NCBI RefSeq assembly: GCF_004681975.1
Contig: NZ_SMLK01000003.1
Span: forward strand, 310,001-374,000
DNA length: 64,000 nucleotides
From: Ramlibacter humi
Lineage (GTDB): Bacteria > Pseudomonadota > Gammaproteobacteria > Burkholderiales > Burkholderiaceae_C
Direction: 5' to 3'
The notes beneath the pieces were generated by a model. The model did not search any database. It was not told the origin of the DNA and was given only the letters and a program-made list of their open reading frames with translations. Both the position numbers and the translations under genes were made by a program. Below are positions 19,601 through 27,519 of the stretch, one piece after another; within the stretch, counting starts at the first letter, position 1, and each line of letters opens with the position of its first letter.

Positions 19601-20730
19601 GCCGCACGCTGCACAACGTGGTGGTCGGCGGCTCGCGCGAAGGCCAGGTCTGGCGCGGCAACGTCGATGCGGACGAACTGGGCGGCTACCTGGAATACCG
19701 CCAGCCCAGCGGCGCCGGCGCGGGCCGCGTGTACGCGCGCCTGTCGCGCCTGGCCATCGCCGCCTCGCAGGCGAACGCGGTGGAGACGCTGCTGGACGAG
19801 CAGCCCGGCAGCATCCCGGCGCTGGACATCGTGGTGGACGACTTCGAGCTGCGCGGCCGCAAGCTGGGCAAGCTGGAGATCGACGCGGTCAACCGCGGCG
19901 GGCGCGAAGGCGGCACGCGCGAATGGCGCCTGAACAAGCTGGCGCTCTCGATGCCCGAGGCGCAGTTCACCGCCACCGGCAACTGGGCCGCGGTGGACGC
20001 GCAAGCGGCGGCGCGCCCGGCGCGCGGCAGCGAGCGCCGCCGCACGGTGATGAACTTCCGCTTCGACATCGCCGACGCCGGCCAGCTGCTGGCGCGCCTG
20101 GGCATGAAGGACGTCATCCGCCGCGCAGCGGGCCGCATGGAGGGGCAGGTCGCGTGGCTGGGTTCGCCGCTGGGGCTGGATTACCCGTCGATGCAGGGCG
20201 CCTTCCACGTCGACGTGGCCAACGGCCAGTTCCTCAAGGCCGACCCCGGGCTGGCCAAGCTGCTGGGCGTGCTGAGCCTGCAGTCCCTGCCGCGCCGGCT
20301 GTCGCTCGATTTCCGCGACGTGTTCAGCGAGGGCTTCCAGTTCGATTTCGTGCGCGGCGACGTCACCATCCAGCAGGGCGTGGCCGCCACCAACAACCTG
20401 CAGATGAAAGGCGTGAACGCCGCCGTGCTGATGGAGGGCAAGGCCGACATCGCGCGCGAGACGCAGGACATCCGCGTCGTGGTGGTGCCCGAGATCAATG
20501 CCGGCACCGCATCGCTGGTGGCCGCGGCCATCAACCCGGCCATCGGCCTGGGCACGTTCCTCGCGCAGCTGTTCCTGCGCCAGCCGCTGGCCCGCGCCGC
20601 CACGCAGCAGTTCCAGATCGACGGCAGCTGGGCCGACCCGCGCATCACCCGCGTGCCGCGCCAGGGCGCCGCCGCAAGCACGGCGCCGAACGCGGGCGAC
20701 AAGCCGACCGAAAAGGAGGCCAGCCGATGA
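16633..20730 (+). CDS. yhdP: YhdP family AsmA-like lipid-transport protein
   Basis: A 1365-residue protein with one N-terminal membrane anchor (about 17-45) and an enormous periplasmic beta-rich region. Similarity to the family is seen in the start (W.LLATAWLLLLLAWGALHAWIVPRI), the DUF3971 central region, and the AsmA_2-like C-terminus (LGVLSLQSLPRRLSLDFRDVFSEGF ... GTFLAQLFLRQPL). In E. coli YhdP, TamB and YdbH form bridges that carry phospholipid from inner to outer membrane; the same role is inferred here. It heads a tightly overlapped operon with the amidase and a two-component system. Confidence 0.9.
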   Translation: MNDSPPLPSGLLKVYAACAKWFLWLLATAWLLLLLAWGALHAWIVPRIGEWRPQLEMQASRALGIPVRIGSVSATRDGLVPSLQLESVVLLDAGGREALRLPRVEAALSLRSLWNLGFDQLYIERPELDVRRGKDGHVFVAGLDLARGGQDDGGGADWFFQQAEFVIRGGTVRWTDELRDAPPLQLANVDLVMRNSARRHSMRLDATPPTAWGDRFTVMGMFRQPLLSGRAGRWQDWSGQLHADFHRVDLAELHRYVQLQVRIDSGRGAVRAWADVDRGQVVGGVADVSAADVSTTLGPSLQPLALASVSGRLGGKRLPGGWELQASELQFVTAEGQRWPAGNVFASFDESGKEGGSGEFRADRLDLGALGQLAGRLPLGDATHAALDRYAPQGVVENVQARWQGPWQSPRKYQAKGRISGLYVASAPHEPADGKHAAGTPGVRNASIDFDFSESRGKARLSLAGGALELPGVFEDPVLPFDQLSTDVQWTLDGDRISVNAANLRFANADAQGEGEASWRTGADPQHRFPGVIDLKGTLARANGARVWRYLPLVVPQDAREYVHQGVAQADVTDGKFRLQGELNHFPFRTGPGDFHVSGHVRNATFAFAPRGVVKTAGLPWPTLQQLSGHLSFDKGGMTVDDVDGRFAGAPGLRVKARAEIPDLAHTVVGVDGEVQGPLAEALAIVQRSPISALAQDALGQASGNGNADVKLALSLPISQMARSTVQGTVTLAGNDVQITPDTPALQRARGVVTFNDRGFALAGTQARAFGGDVRIEGGTRTPANGGETTVQIRAQGVATAEGLRQARELGYIARLAKQATGSAPYAVAVNFRRGKPEVLVTSSLQGLAIDLPAPLTKAANEALPLRYENMVMPGTAGGPLQDWLAVEVGKLVSVNYVRDISGAEPRVLRGAIALNLPPGETAVLPEQGVTANVRLGTASIDAWEQVLDGVAVASSPSRPGAGTAAPPSNASGYLPNMLALRARQITVEGRTLHNVVVGGSREGQVWRGNVDADELGGYLEYRQPSGAGAGRVYARLSRLAIAASQANAVETLLDEQPGSIPALDIVVDDFELRGRKLGKLEIDAVNRGGREGGTREWRLNKLALSMPEAQFTATGNWAAVDAQAAARPARGSERRRTVMNFRFDIADAGQLLARLGMKDVIRRAAGRMEGQVAWLGSPLGLDYPSMQGAFHVDVANGQFLKADPGLAKLLGVLSLQSLPRRLSLDFRDVFSEGFQFDFVRGDVTIQQGVAATNNLQMKGVNAAVLMEGKADIARETQDIRVVVVPEINAGTASLVAAAINPAIGLGTFLAQLFLRQPLARAATQQFQIDGSWADPRITRVPRQGAAASTAPNAGDKPTEKEASR

Positions 20731-21536
20731 AAGCCGCCGCCATCCAGATGGTGTCCGCCCCGCGCGTGCAGGACAACCTCGAAGCTGCCGCGCGCCTCGT
20801 CGCGCAAGCCGCCGCACAGGGCTGCGAGCTGGCCGTGCTGCCCGAGTACTTCTGCCTCATGGGCCGGCAGGACACCGACAAGCTCGTCGTGCGCGAAGCG
20901 CCCGGCGAAGGCCCCATCCAGGACTTCCTCGCCCGCACCGCGCGCGAACACGGCCTGTGGCTGGTGGGCGGCACGCTGCCCCTGGCGGCCGGCGACGAGC
21001 AGCACGTGCGCAACACCAGCCTCGCCTTCTCGCCGCAGGGCGAGTGCGTGGCGCGCTACGACAAGATCCACCTGTTCCGCTTCGACAACGGGCAAGAGCG
21101 CTTCGACGAGGCGCGCGTCATCGAAGCCGGCCGCGGCCCGGCCACGTTCACCTTGCGCGCGCGTGACGGGCGCGACTGGCGCATCGGCATGTCGGTGTGC
21201 TACGACCTGCGCTTCCCCGAGCTGTACCGCGAGCTGCGCGCCGACGTGCTGCTGGTGCCCAGCGCCTTCACCTACGTCACCGGCCAGGCGCATTGGGAAC
21301 CCTTGCTGCGCGCACGCGCCATCGAGAACCTGGCCTGGGTGCTGGCGCCGGCGCAAGGCGGGGTGCACGAGACCGGCCGCCGCACCTGGGGCCACAGCCT
21401 GGTGGTGGACCCGTGGGGCGTGGTGGTGTCGCAGCGCGCCGAGCAAGGCGAAGGCGTGGTCGCCGCCGATCTCGACCCCGCCGCGCAAGCGCAGTGGCGC
21501 CGCCAGTTGCCGGCGCTGGATCACCGGGTGCTATGA
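20727..21536 (+). CDS. Carbon-nitrogen hydrolase (Nit1-type, deaminated glutathione amidase candidate)
   Basis: A 269-residue nitrilase-superfamily amidase with the complete Glu-Lys-Cys triad: Glu40 in LAVLPEYF, Lys113 in RYDKIHLF, and Cys158 in SVCYDLRFPELYR. The block order and YDKIHLFRF motif match branch 10 (Nit/NitFhit) enzymes that remove deaminated glutathione, so metabolite repair is the likely role. A yhdP neighbour is common for this family. The start overlaps the yhdP stop (ATGA), and the histidine kinase starts inside its own stop. Confidence 0.9.
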   Translation: MKAAAIQMVSAPRVQDNLEAAARLVAQAAAQGCELAVLPEYFCLMGRQDTDKLVVREAPGEGPIQDFLARTAREHGLWLVGGTLPLAAGDEQHVRNTSLAFSPQGECVARYDKIHLFRFDNGQERFDEARVIEAGRGPATFTLRARDGRDWRIGMSVCYDLRFPELYRELRADVLLVPSAFTYVTGQAHWEPLLRARAIENLAWVLAPAQGGVHETGRRTWGHSLVVDPWGVVVSQRAEQGEGVVAADLDPAAQAQWRRQLPALDHRVL

Positions 21537-23608
21537 CCGAGGCGCAGGAAGAGCGCGAGCCCGCACCGCCGGGCCCGCGCCCGCCGTTGTCGCGGCGCGG
21601 CCTGTGGATGCTCCTGATCGCGCTGGTCGCGGCGCTGCTGCTCACCCTGGTGTGGCTGGCCGGGCGCTACGAGGTGAGCCAGGTGCAGTCGCGGCTGGAG
21701 CGCGACAACGCCGAAGCCATCGGCGACATCCGCGCGGCGCTCACGCGCAACGTGCAGTCGCTGCAGGCCCTGCAGGCGGGCACGCCCAGCCGGGACAGCT
21801 GGACGCAGGACGCGCAGAAGCTGCTGCACGAGAGGCGCGAGCTGGTGCGCATCGAGTGGCGCGACAACCAGCTGGGCGTGATTGCCGCGGTGGACACGCC
21901 GTACCGCGCGCCGGCGTTCGCGCGCCTGGGCCGGCAGAACGCGCACGCCGACGTCGTCCTGGCCTGCACCAACGCGCGCCGCAGCAGCGGCCCGGGCTAT
22001 TCCGTGAGCGCCTTCGTGCCGCAGCCGGACGGGCTGGGCATCGAGGTGATGGAGATGTGCCTGCCGCAGGTCAGCGGCGGCCACCCGGCGGGGTTCGTGG
22101 TGGCGACCTACTCGCTGGGCGAGATGCTGGCCAGCCTGCTCGGGCCCCAGCTGGTGCGCAGCCACGAGGTGTCGTTCACCGAGGCCGACGGCACGCGGCT
22201 GGCCGTGCACGGCGCGGTGCGCCGCGGCAGCCGCGTGTTCAGCTCGCAGCAGCTGCTGGACCTGCCGGGCAACACGCTGGTGCTGCGCATGGACAGCTGG
22301 CGCGCCGCGCCCGACCTGTTCCCCAACGTGCTCACGGCGCTGGTCACCGCGATGTCCATCGCGCTGCTGTCCGTGTTGCTGCTGCTGGCCAAGGACATGC
22401 GCCGGCGCCTGCAGGTGGAACGCGACCTGGCCGACGCGCTGGCTTTCCGCAAGGCGATGGAAGACTCGCTGGTGACCGGCCTGCGCGCGCGCGACCTGAG
22501 CGGCCGCATCACCTACGTGAACCCGGCTTTCTGCGCCATGGTGGGCTTTTCGCCCGACGAGCTGCTGGGCCACAGCGCGCCCGCGCCCTACTGGCCGCCG
22601 GAACTGGTGGGCGAGTACCAGAAGCGGCAGGAGGTGCGGCTGGCGGGCCGGCACGCGCCGCCGCGCGAAGGTTTCGAATCGGTCTTCATGCGCAAGGACG
22701 GCTCGCGCTTCCCGGTGCTGATCATCGAGGCGCCCCTGATCAACGCGCAGGGCCTGCAGACCGGCTGGATGAGCGCGTTCCTGGACATCAGCGAACAGCG
22801 CCGCGTGGAGGAACTCTCCCGCGCCAGCCAGGAGCGGCTGCAGGCCACCGCGCGCCTGGCCACCGTGGGCGAGATGGCGTCGCTGCTCAGCCACGAGCTG
22901 AACCAGCCGCTGGCGGCCATTGCCAGCTACGCCACCGGCTCCATGAACCTGCTGGGCGCCGACCGGGGCGCGCCGGCCGCCGGCGACCTGCATCTGGCGC
23001 TGCGCCGCATCGCCGAACAGGCCGAGCGCGCGGGCAAGGTGATCAAGAGCGTGCACGACTTCGTGCGCCGCCGCGACAAGGCGCGCGAACTGGTCGCGCC
23101 GCGCGACCTGATGGACGCGGTGATGCCGCTGGTGACGCTGCAGGCGCGCAAGCTGCGCGTGCAGGTGGAAACGCGCATCGCTCCCGACCTGCCTCCGGTG
23201 CTGTGCGACCGCACGATGGTGGAGCAGGTGCTGCTCAACCTGGCCCGCAACGCGATGCAGGCGATGGACGAGGCGCGCATCGCGCAGCCCTCGCTGCTGC
23301 TGCAGCTGCGCCGCGCGGTGCCGGACGATGGATCGGCGCGCACCGGCTGGCTGGAATTCTCGGTGGCCGACCAGGGCCCCGGCATCCCCGAGGAAGTGCG
23401 CGAGCAGCTGTTCACGCCCTTCTTCACCACCAAGGCGGAAGGCATGGGGCTGGGCTTGTCGCTGTGCCGCACGGTGGTCGAGCAGCATGGCGGATTTCTC
23501 GCTTTCGAGCCCAACCGTCCGCGGGGTACGATCTTCCGCTTCACGCTGCCCACCGGCAACGCCGCTTCCGTTGCGGCGCCCGCGGCGGCCGCCCTGCCCA
23601 CCGCCTGA
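21533..23608 (+). CDS. PAS-domain sensor histidine kinase (FixL/DctB-like)
   Basis: A 691-residue membrane kinase. TM1 spans about 23-43; residues about 44-262 form a periplasmic sensory domain with a CHASE-like outline; TM2 spans about 265-286. A PAS domain follows (about 310-420, ITYVNPAFCAMVGFSPDELLG). The HisKA block LLSHELNQPLAAI carries phospho-acceptor His454. The ATPase domain has the N box with Asn573, DQGPGIPEE (G1, 613-621) and GMGLGLS. The HELNQPLAAI form is typical of FixL/DctB/TodS-type kinases. The ligand is unknown; the PAS domain shows no obvious haem-binding His. It pairs with the regulator that overlaps it. Confidence 0.9.
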   Translation: MTEAQEEREPAPPGPRPPLSRRGLWMLLIALVAALLLTLVWLAGRYEVSQVQSRLERDNAEAIGDIRAALTRNVQSLQALQAGTPSRDSWTQDAQKLLHERRELVRIEWRDNQLGVIAAVDTPYRAPAFARLGRQNAHADVVLACTNARRSSGPGYSVSAFVPQPDGLGIEVMEMCLPQVSGGHPAGFVVATYSLGEMLASLLGPQLVRSHEVSFTEADGTRLAVHGAVRRGSRVFSSQQLLDLPGNTLVLRMDSWRAAPDLFPNVLTALVTAMSIALLSVLLLLAKDMRRRLQVERDLADALAFRKAMEDSLVTGLRARDLSGRITYVNPAFCAMVGFSPDELLGHSAPAPYWPPELVGEYQKRQEVRLAGRHAPPREGFESVFMRKDGSRFPVLIIEAPLINAQGLQTGWMSAFLDISEQRRVEELSRASQERLQATARLATVGEMASLLSHELNQPLAAIASYATGSMNLLGADRGAPAAGDLHLALRRIAEQAERAGKVIKSVHDFVRRRDKARELVAPRDLMDAVMPLVTLQARKLRVQVETRIAPDLPPVLCDRTMVEQVLLNLARNAMQAMDEARIAQPSLLLQLRRAVPDDGSARTGWLEFSVADQGPGIPEEVREQLFTPFFTTKAEGMGLGLSLCRTVVEQHGGFLAFEPNRPRGTIFRFTLPTGNAASVAAPAAAALPTA

Positions 23609-24243
23609 TGCAACCCGCGCCCGACGCCACCGTCTTCATCGTCGATGACGACGAGAGCGTGCGCGAAGCGCTGGCGTGGCTGCTGCGCTCGCGCCACCTG
23701 GCCAGCGAGCGCTTCGAGGACGCGGAAGCTTTCGAGGCGCTGCTGGAGGGGGGCTTTCGCCCCGCCCACCCGTGCTGCCTGCTGCTGGACGTGCGCATGC
23801 CCGGCATGAGCGGCCTGGCGCTTTTCGAGCGCATCGCCGAACGCGGGCTGGTCGAGGCGATGCCGGTGATCTTCCTCACCGGCCATGCCGACGTGCCCAC
23901 CGCGGTGGACATGGTCAAGCGTGGCGCGTTCGACTTCTGCGAGAAGCCGTTCTCGGACAACGCGCTGGTCGACCGCGTCGAGCAGGCGCTGCGCCGGTCC
24001 AGCGAGGTGCTGGCGCAGCGGCGCGAAGCCGAACGGCTGGCGGCGCGGCTGGCGGAACTGACCGAGCGCGAACGCGACGTCATGCGCCTGGTCGCCAAGG
24101 GCCTGCCCAACAAGTTGATCGCCGACCAGCTGGCCATCAGCGTGCGCACGGTGGAAGTGCATCGCGCGCGGGTGTTCGACAAGATGGAAGTGAAGTCGGC
24201 CGTGGAGCTGGCCAACGTGCTGCGCGGCGTGGACGGCGCTTAG
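23608..24243 (+). CDS. FixJ/NarL-type response regulator
   Basis: A 211-residue regulator. The receiver domain (about 5-125) has acidic residues 13-15, phospho-acceptor Asp61 in LLLDVRMPGMSG, Thr91 (FLTGHAD) and Lys113 (CEKPF). The LuxR-type helix-turn-helix (about 143-205) reads LTERERDVMRLVAKGLPNK and ISVRTVEVHRARV. The FLTGHADVPTAVDMVKRGAFDFCEKPF block is characteristic of FixJ/TodT/DctR-like regulators. It starts within the kinase stop codon (TGATG), so the two are coupled. Target genes are not evident. Confidence 0.92.
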   Translation: MQPAPDATVFIVDDDESVREALAWLLRSRHLASERFEDAEAFEALLEGGFRPAHPCCLLLDVRMPGMSGLALFERIAERGLVEAMPVIFLTGHADVPTAVDMVKRGAFDFCEKPFSDNALVDRVEQALRRSSEVLAQRREAERLAARLAELTERERDVMRLVAKGLPNKLIADQLAISVRTVEVHRARVFDKMEVKSAVELANVLRGVDGA

Positions 24244-24252
24244 CCTCCCGCG

Positions 24253-24873
24253 CTAGTCATCCTCGTCGTCGTCCGTCACATCAGAACGGAACTCGGCGCC
24301 GTAGTCCTTCAAGGGAATGAAGAGCATCCCGGTGCAGTCGGCGTCGACGATCGCCTGCGCAAGGTCCTGCCGCGCAATGATCAGCGTCCTCAATTCCGCC
24401 AACCGGAAGATCTTCTTCCCGTCCGGGATGGCCGGTTCGTCAAGCACCAGGTGCTGGAATCGCCCGACCTGGTCTTTCAGGATGGCGTTCATGGTGAACT
24501 TTGATTCTTCCCGGTTCACGCACGCCACGGTACCCAGGACGTTGGCGACGAAATAGGCTTGGGGAATCAGCCGCCCCTCGGGCGTGCGCAGCCGCACGGG
24601 CAGGAACTCGATGGAATCTTCCGGGGCATGCCGTTCAAGGAGGTCCTTGAGCTTCTCCGAGACGACGAGGAGTCGATCGGTGTTGGGAATGGCATCCGTC
24701 AGCGCGGAGCCACGCTCTTCGGAGAGATCGAACACCATGCCTTCAGTGAACCACTCCTTGCAAGGGTTCCCCTTTCGCAGCAGGTAGTCCGTTTCCATCA
24801 ACTCCTTCGGTGTGTCCAGAAACCACGCGAAGGAGTCGTCTTCATCGTCCACCAACCAGGTGTAGTAGTTCAT
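24253..24873 (-). CDS. Imm11-type (DUF1629) immunity-like protein
   Basis: A 206-residue acidic protein. The layout (N-terminal MNYYTWLVDDED, the LLVVSEKLKDLLE block, the central PVRLRTPEGRLIPQAYFVANVLGTVACVNREES, and a C-terminal LIIARQDLAQAIVDADCTGMLFIPLKDYG) resembles the Imm11 immunity family, best known from polymorphic toxin loci of myxobacteria. Such proteins protect a cell from a cognate secreted toxin. No toxin, secretion or recombination gene is adjacent, so it is an orphan here. Its base composition is visibly less GC-rich than both neighbours, suggesting acquisition by transfer. It converges on the response regulator with 9 bases between stops. Confidence 0.7.
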   Translation of the reverse strand: MNYYTWLVDDEDDSFAWFLDTPKELMETDYLLRKGNPCKEWFTEGMVFDLSEERGSALTDAIPNTDRLLVVSEKLKDLLERHAPEDSIEFLPVRLRTPEGRLIPQAYFVANVLGTVACVNREESKFTMNAILKDQVGRFQHLVLDEPAIPDGKKIFRLAELRTLIIARQDLAQAIVDADCTGMLFIPLKDYGAEFRSDVTDDDEDD

Positions 24874-24879
24874 TTGAAT

Positions 24880-25782
24880 TCAGCCCCAGACCACCGACCG
24901 CATCGAGATCGAGCCGCTCTGGAACCCCAGCGCGAACTGCGCCGCCTTCTCGCCCGGGTCGACCGCGCCCACCGCGTGCAACAGCGGCAGCAGGTGGTCG
25001 TGCGAGGGATGCGCCAGCGCCGCCAGCTCGCCCTGTCCCTGGAACGCGGCGAGTGTTCGGCCGTCGGCCTTGTCGATCAGCGGTGCGGCCCAGCGGTCGA
25101 ACACGGCGGCCCAGTCGTAGGCCTGGTGGGGCGCGGCGCCTCGCTGCGTCGCGCGCAGGTTGTGAACCACGTTGCCGCTGCCGACGACCAGCACGCCGCG
25201 TTCGCGCAGCGCCTTCAGCGCGGCGCCGGCCGCCAGGTGTTCGGCGGGTGGGCGGCCATAGTCCAGGCTCAGTTGCAGCACCGGGATGTCGGCTTTGGGG
25301 AACATGGGCTTGAGCACCGACCAGGCGCCGTGGTCGAAGCCCCACTCTTTCGTGTCCAGTTGCAGGCGCCGCGGCTTGTTCGCGGCCGACAAGGCGGAAG
25401 CGATGGCGGGCGCGCCCGGCGCGGGGTAGCGCTGGTCGAACAGCGCCTGCGGGAAGCCGCCGAAGTCGTGGATGGTCTTGGGGCTGGCCATGCCGGTGAC
25501 CCACCAGCCTTCGGTGAGCCAGTGGGCCGAGATGCACAGCACCAGGTTCGGCCGCGGGAAGTCGCGGCCGAAGCGCGCGCCCAGCGCTCCCCATTGCGGG
25601 CGCCAGGGGTTGTCCTCGATCACGTTCATCGGGCTGCCGTGGCCGATGAAGACCACCGGCATCTTCGGTGTGCGGGGCAGGGCCTCCAGCGCGGCGGGCA
25701 GCTGCGCGGCGCGGGCGGCGCCGAACAGCCAGGGGGATGCGGCCAGCAGGGTGCGGCGGGTGAACGAGGAACGTGCGGACAT
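24880..25782 (-). CDS. ygiD: Class III extradiol dioxygenase (4,5-DOPA dioxygenase/YgiD-like) with Tat-like signal
   Basis: A 300-residue LigB-superfamily ring-cleavage dioxygenase. The VVFIGHGSPMN start block, ISAHWLTEGWW, WGFDHGAWSVL and SHDHLLPLLHAVGA supply the metal-binding and catalytic histidines of YgiD-type enzymes, which bind Fe(II) or Zn. About 40 N-terminal residues precede the domain: SSFTRRTLLAAS followed by a hydrophobic stretch ending FGAARAA, which reads as a twin-arginine signal peptide. E. coli YgiD lacks this and is cytosolic. The physiological substrate is unknown. The ATG at 25780-25782 was chosen because it places the twin Arg at residues 9-10. Confidence 0.83.
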   Translation of the reverse strand: MSARSSFTRRTLLAASPWLFGAARAAQLPAALEALPRTPKMPVVFIGHGSPMNVIEDNPWRPQWGALGARFGRDFPRPNLVLCISAHWLTEGWWVTGMASPKTIHDFGGFPQALFDQRYPAPGAPAIASALSAANKPRRLQLDTKEWGFDHGAWSVLKPMFPKADIPVLQLSLDYGRPPAEHLAAGAALKALRERGVLVVGSGNVVHNLRATQRGAAPHQAYDWAAVFDRWAAPLIDKADGRTLAAFQGQGELAALAHPSHDHLLPLLHAVGAVDPGEKAAQFALGFQSGSISMRSVVWG

Positions 25783-25859
25783 GGATGGGTCGGACCGCGG
25801 CGGAGCTCGACAGTTCCCGGGGCCGGGATTTCGGGCCGGCGGCGGACCGGCAACCACCG

Positions 25860-25988
25860 TCAGTCGCGCGGCGGCGGGTCGTCGTCCTTCGGCGGCTCAC
25901 CCTTGGGGCGGCCGGAGAACATGGTCCACCACACGATGAGCACGAAGAGCGCCAGCGCGAGCAGCGCTTCCAGCAAAATCAGCAGCAT
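25860..25988 (-). CDS. Small single-pass membrane protein
   Basis: A 42-residue frame: a hydrophobic helix (about 1-24, MLLILLEALLALALFVLIVW) then WTMFSGRPKGEPPKDDDPPPRD, a charged Pro/Asp-rich tail. The helix-plus-polar-tail layout and a TACAAT box about 25 bases upstream on the minus strand support a real gene, but no family is recognised and there is no strong ribosome site. Its ATG (25986-25988) sits 7 bases from the divergent mltA ATG, so the two messages start back to back. It could also be a chance frame. Confidence 0.45.
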   Translation of the reverse strand: MLLILLEALLALALFVLIVWWTMFSGRPKGEPPKDDDPPPRD

Positions 25989-25995
25989 GAGAAGA

Positions 25996-27114
25996 ATGAC
26001 GAGGCTGGTGGCGATTGTAGGAATGCTCGCGGGATGCGCCTCGGCCCCGCCGCCGGTCGAGGCCCCGTCCGCCCCCGTGGCCGCGGCGCCGCCTGCCGCC
26101 ACGGCCGAGCCGTCCGTCGCCGGCGCGCCCATCGTGCAAGGCAAGAGCCGCTGGTGGCCGGTGCGCTGGAGCGACCTGCCGGGTTTCGAAGACGACGTGC
26201 TGTACGAAGCGTGGAACGCCTGGCTGCGCAGCTGCGAGCGCCCGCCCGCGGCTTTCGCGGCGCTGTGCCCGCAGGTGCGGCAGCTGTCCATCGCGGCGCC
26301 GAGCGAGCAGCGCGACTGGATGCGGCGCAACCTGCAGCCTTACCGCATCGAACCGCTGCAGGGGCCGGCCGATGGCCTGCTCACCGCGTACTACGAACCG
26401 ATGCTCGATGCGTCGCGCCAGCCCACGGCGCGCCACACCGTGCCGCTGTACCGGCCGCCCGCCACGCTGGCGAGCCGCAAGCCCTGGTACACGCGGCAGG
26501 AGATCGACACGCTGCCCGAACCGCGCGAGCAGCTGCGCGGCCGCGAGATCGCCTGGCTGGCCGATCCGCTCGACGCGCTGGTGCTGCAGATCCAGGGTTC
26601 GGGCCGGTTGCGGGTCGCCGAGGGTGACGGCAGCCAGCGCGTGGTGCGCCTTTCGTTCGCCGGCAGCAACGACCAGCCTTACCGCAGCGTGGGCGGCTGG
26701 CTGCTGCAGCAGGGCGCGGTACGCGACGCGTCGTGGCCCGGCATCAAGGCCTGGCTGCGCGACAACCCGCAGCGGCTGAACGAGCTGCTGTGGAGCAATC
26801 CGCGCGTGGTGTTCTTTCGCGAGGAACCGTTGCCGGACGCCGAGCTCGGTCCGCGCGGCGCGCAGGGCGTGCCGCTGACCGCGGGCCGCTCCATCGCGGT
26901 GGACAAGGACAGCATCCCCTACGGCACGCCGGTGTGGCTGGCTTCCACGGGCCCGACCGTGCAGCTGCAACGCCTGGTGCTGGCGCAGGACACCGGCAGC
27001 GCCATCGTCGGCGCCGTGCGCGCCGACTGGTTCGCGGGCGCGGGGCCGGAAGCCGGCGAACTCGCAGGGCGCCTGAAGCAGCCGCTGCGGCTGTGGGCGT
27101 TGTGGCCAAGATGA
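25996..27114 (+). CDS. mltA: Membrane-bound lytic murein transglycosylase A
   Basis: Cleaves peptidoglycan glycan strands to 1,6-anhydro ends. The 372-residue product has a signal peptide ending in the lipobox LAGC, so it is probably an outer-membrane lipoprotein. The catalytic MltA domain shows GLLTAYYEPMLDASRQ, ALVLQIQGSGRLRVAEG and the 3D-type C-terminal block SIAVDKDSIPYGTPVWL ... LAQDTGSAIVGAVRADWF, which includes the catalytic Asp. An in-frame ATG nine bases upstream (25987, giving MRRMTRLV) is equally possible. The next gene overlaps its stop codon. Confidence 0.92.
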   Translation: MTRLVAIVGMLAGCASAPPPVEAPSAPVAAAPPAATAEPSVAGAPIVQGKSRWWPVRWSDLPGFEDDVLYEAWNAWLRSCERPPAAFAALCPQVRQLSIAAPSEQRDWMRRNLQPYRIEPLQGPADGLLTAYYEPMLDASRQPTARHTVPLYRPPATLASRKPWYTRQEIDTLPEPREQLRGREIAWLADPLDALVLQIQGSGRLRVAEGDGSQRVVRLSFAGSNDQPYRSVGGWLLQQGAVRDASWPGIKAWLRDNPQRLNELLWSNPRVVFFREEPLPDAELGPRGAQGVPLTAGRSIAVDKDSIPYGTPVWLASTGPTVQLQRLVLAQDTGSAIVGAVRADWFAGAGPEAGELAGRLKQPLRLWALWPR

Positions 27115-27515
27115 AGAAGCAAAACCGAATCCTCCTGCTGGCGGCTGCCGCGCTGCTGGCCGCCTGCGCGATGCGCGATCCGCCGCCCGCCAGCGAGGCG
27201 CCGCCGCCGCGCGAGACCTTGCCCAAGCGCTCGGCGACCTCGCCGCCGCCGGCGGACGAGGCGGGCGTGATCCGGCTGCGCTGCGACGACGGGCTGCAGC
27301 TGCGGCTGCGCGTGCTGCAGGACGAAGTGCAAGTCGACGGCCTGCCCGGCGGGCGCGAAGTGCTGCTGCGCGACGCCGGCGGCGTGACGCCGCAGCAAAG
27401 CGTCTTCTCCAACGCGCGTGCGCGTGCCGAGTTCGGCCTCGGCGCGCAGGCGAGCGAAGCGGTGGTGCACCTGCTCCAGCCGCAGCCCCGCGACCTCCAC
27501 TGCCGGCCTGCCTGA
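27111..27515 (+). CDS. MliC-like lipoprotein (putative lysozyme inhibitor)
   Basis: A 134-residue lipoprotein: the signal peptide ends LLAAC, then a Pro-rich linker, then a beta-rich domain beginning VIRLRCDDGLQLRLRV and ending DLHCRPA. The CDDG start, closing Cys, and short beta-strand spacing resemble MliC/PliC inhibitors of C-type lysozyme, but conservation in the middle is weak and the inhibitory S-x-x-Y loop is not clear. It overlaps mltA by 4 bases, so it is cotranscribed with a murein lytic enzyme. Protection of, or control over, peptidoglycan hydrolysis is inferred. Confidence 0.6.
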   Translation: MKKQNRILLLAAAALLAACAMRDPPPASEAPPPRETLPKRSATSPPPADEAGVIRLRCDDGLQLRLRVLQDEVQVDGLPGGREVLLRDAGGVTPQQSVFSNARARAEFGLGAQASEAVVHLLQPQPRDLHCRPA

Positions 27516-27519
27516 CCCC

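Noticed and set aside
13873-20817. 6.9 kb minus-strand open frame running through yhdP into glnE
   Set aside because: Only its glnE part (13873-16608) is a real protein; the rest is antisense to yhdP.
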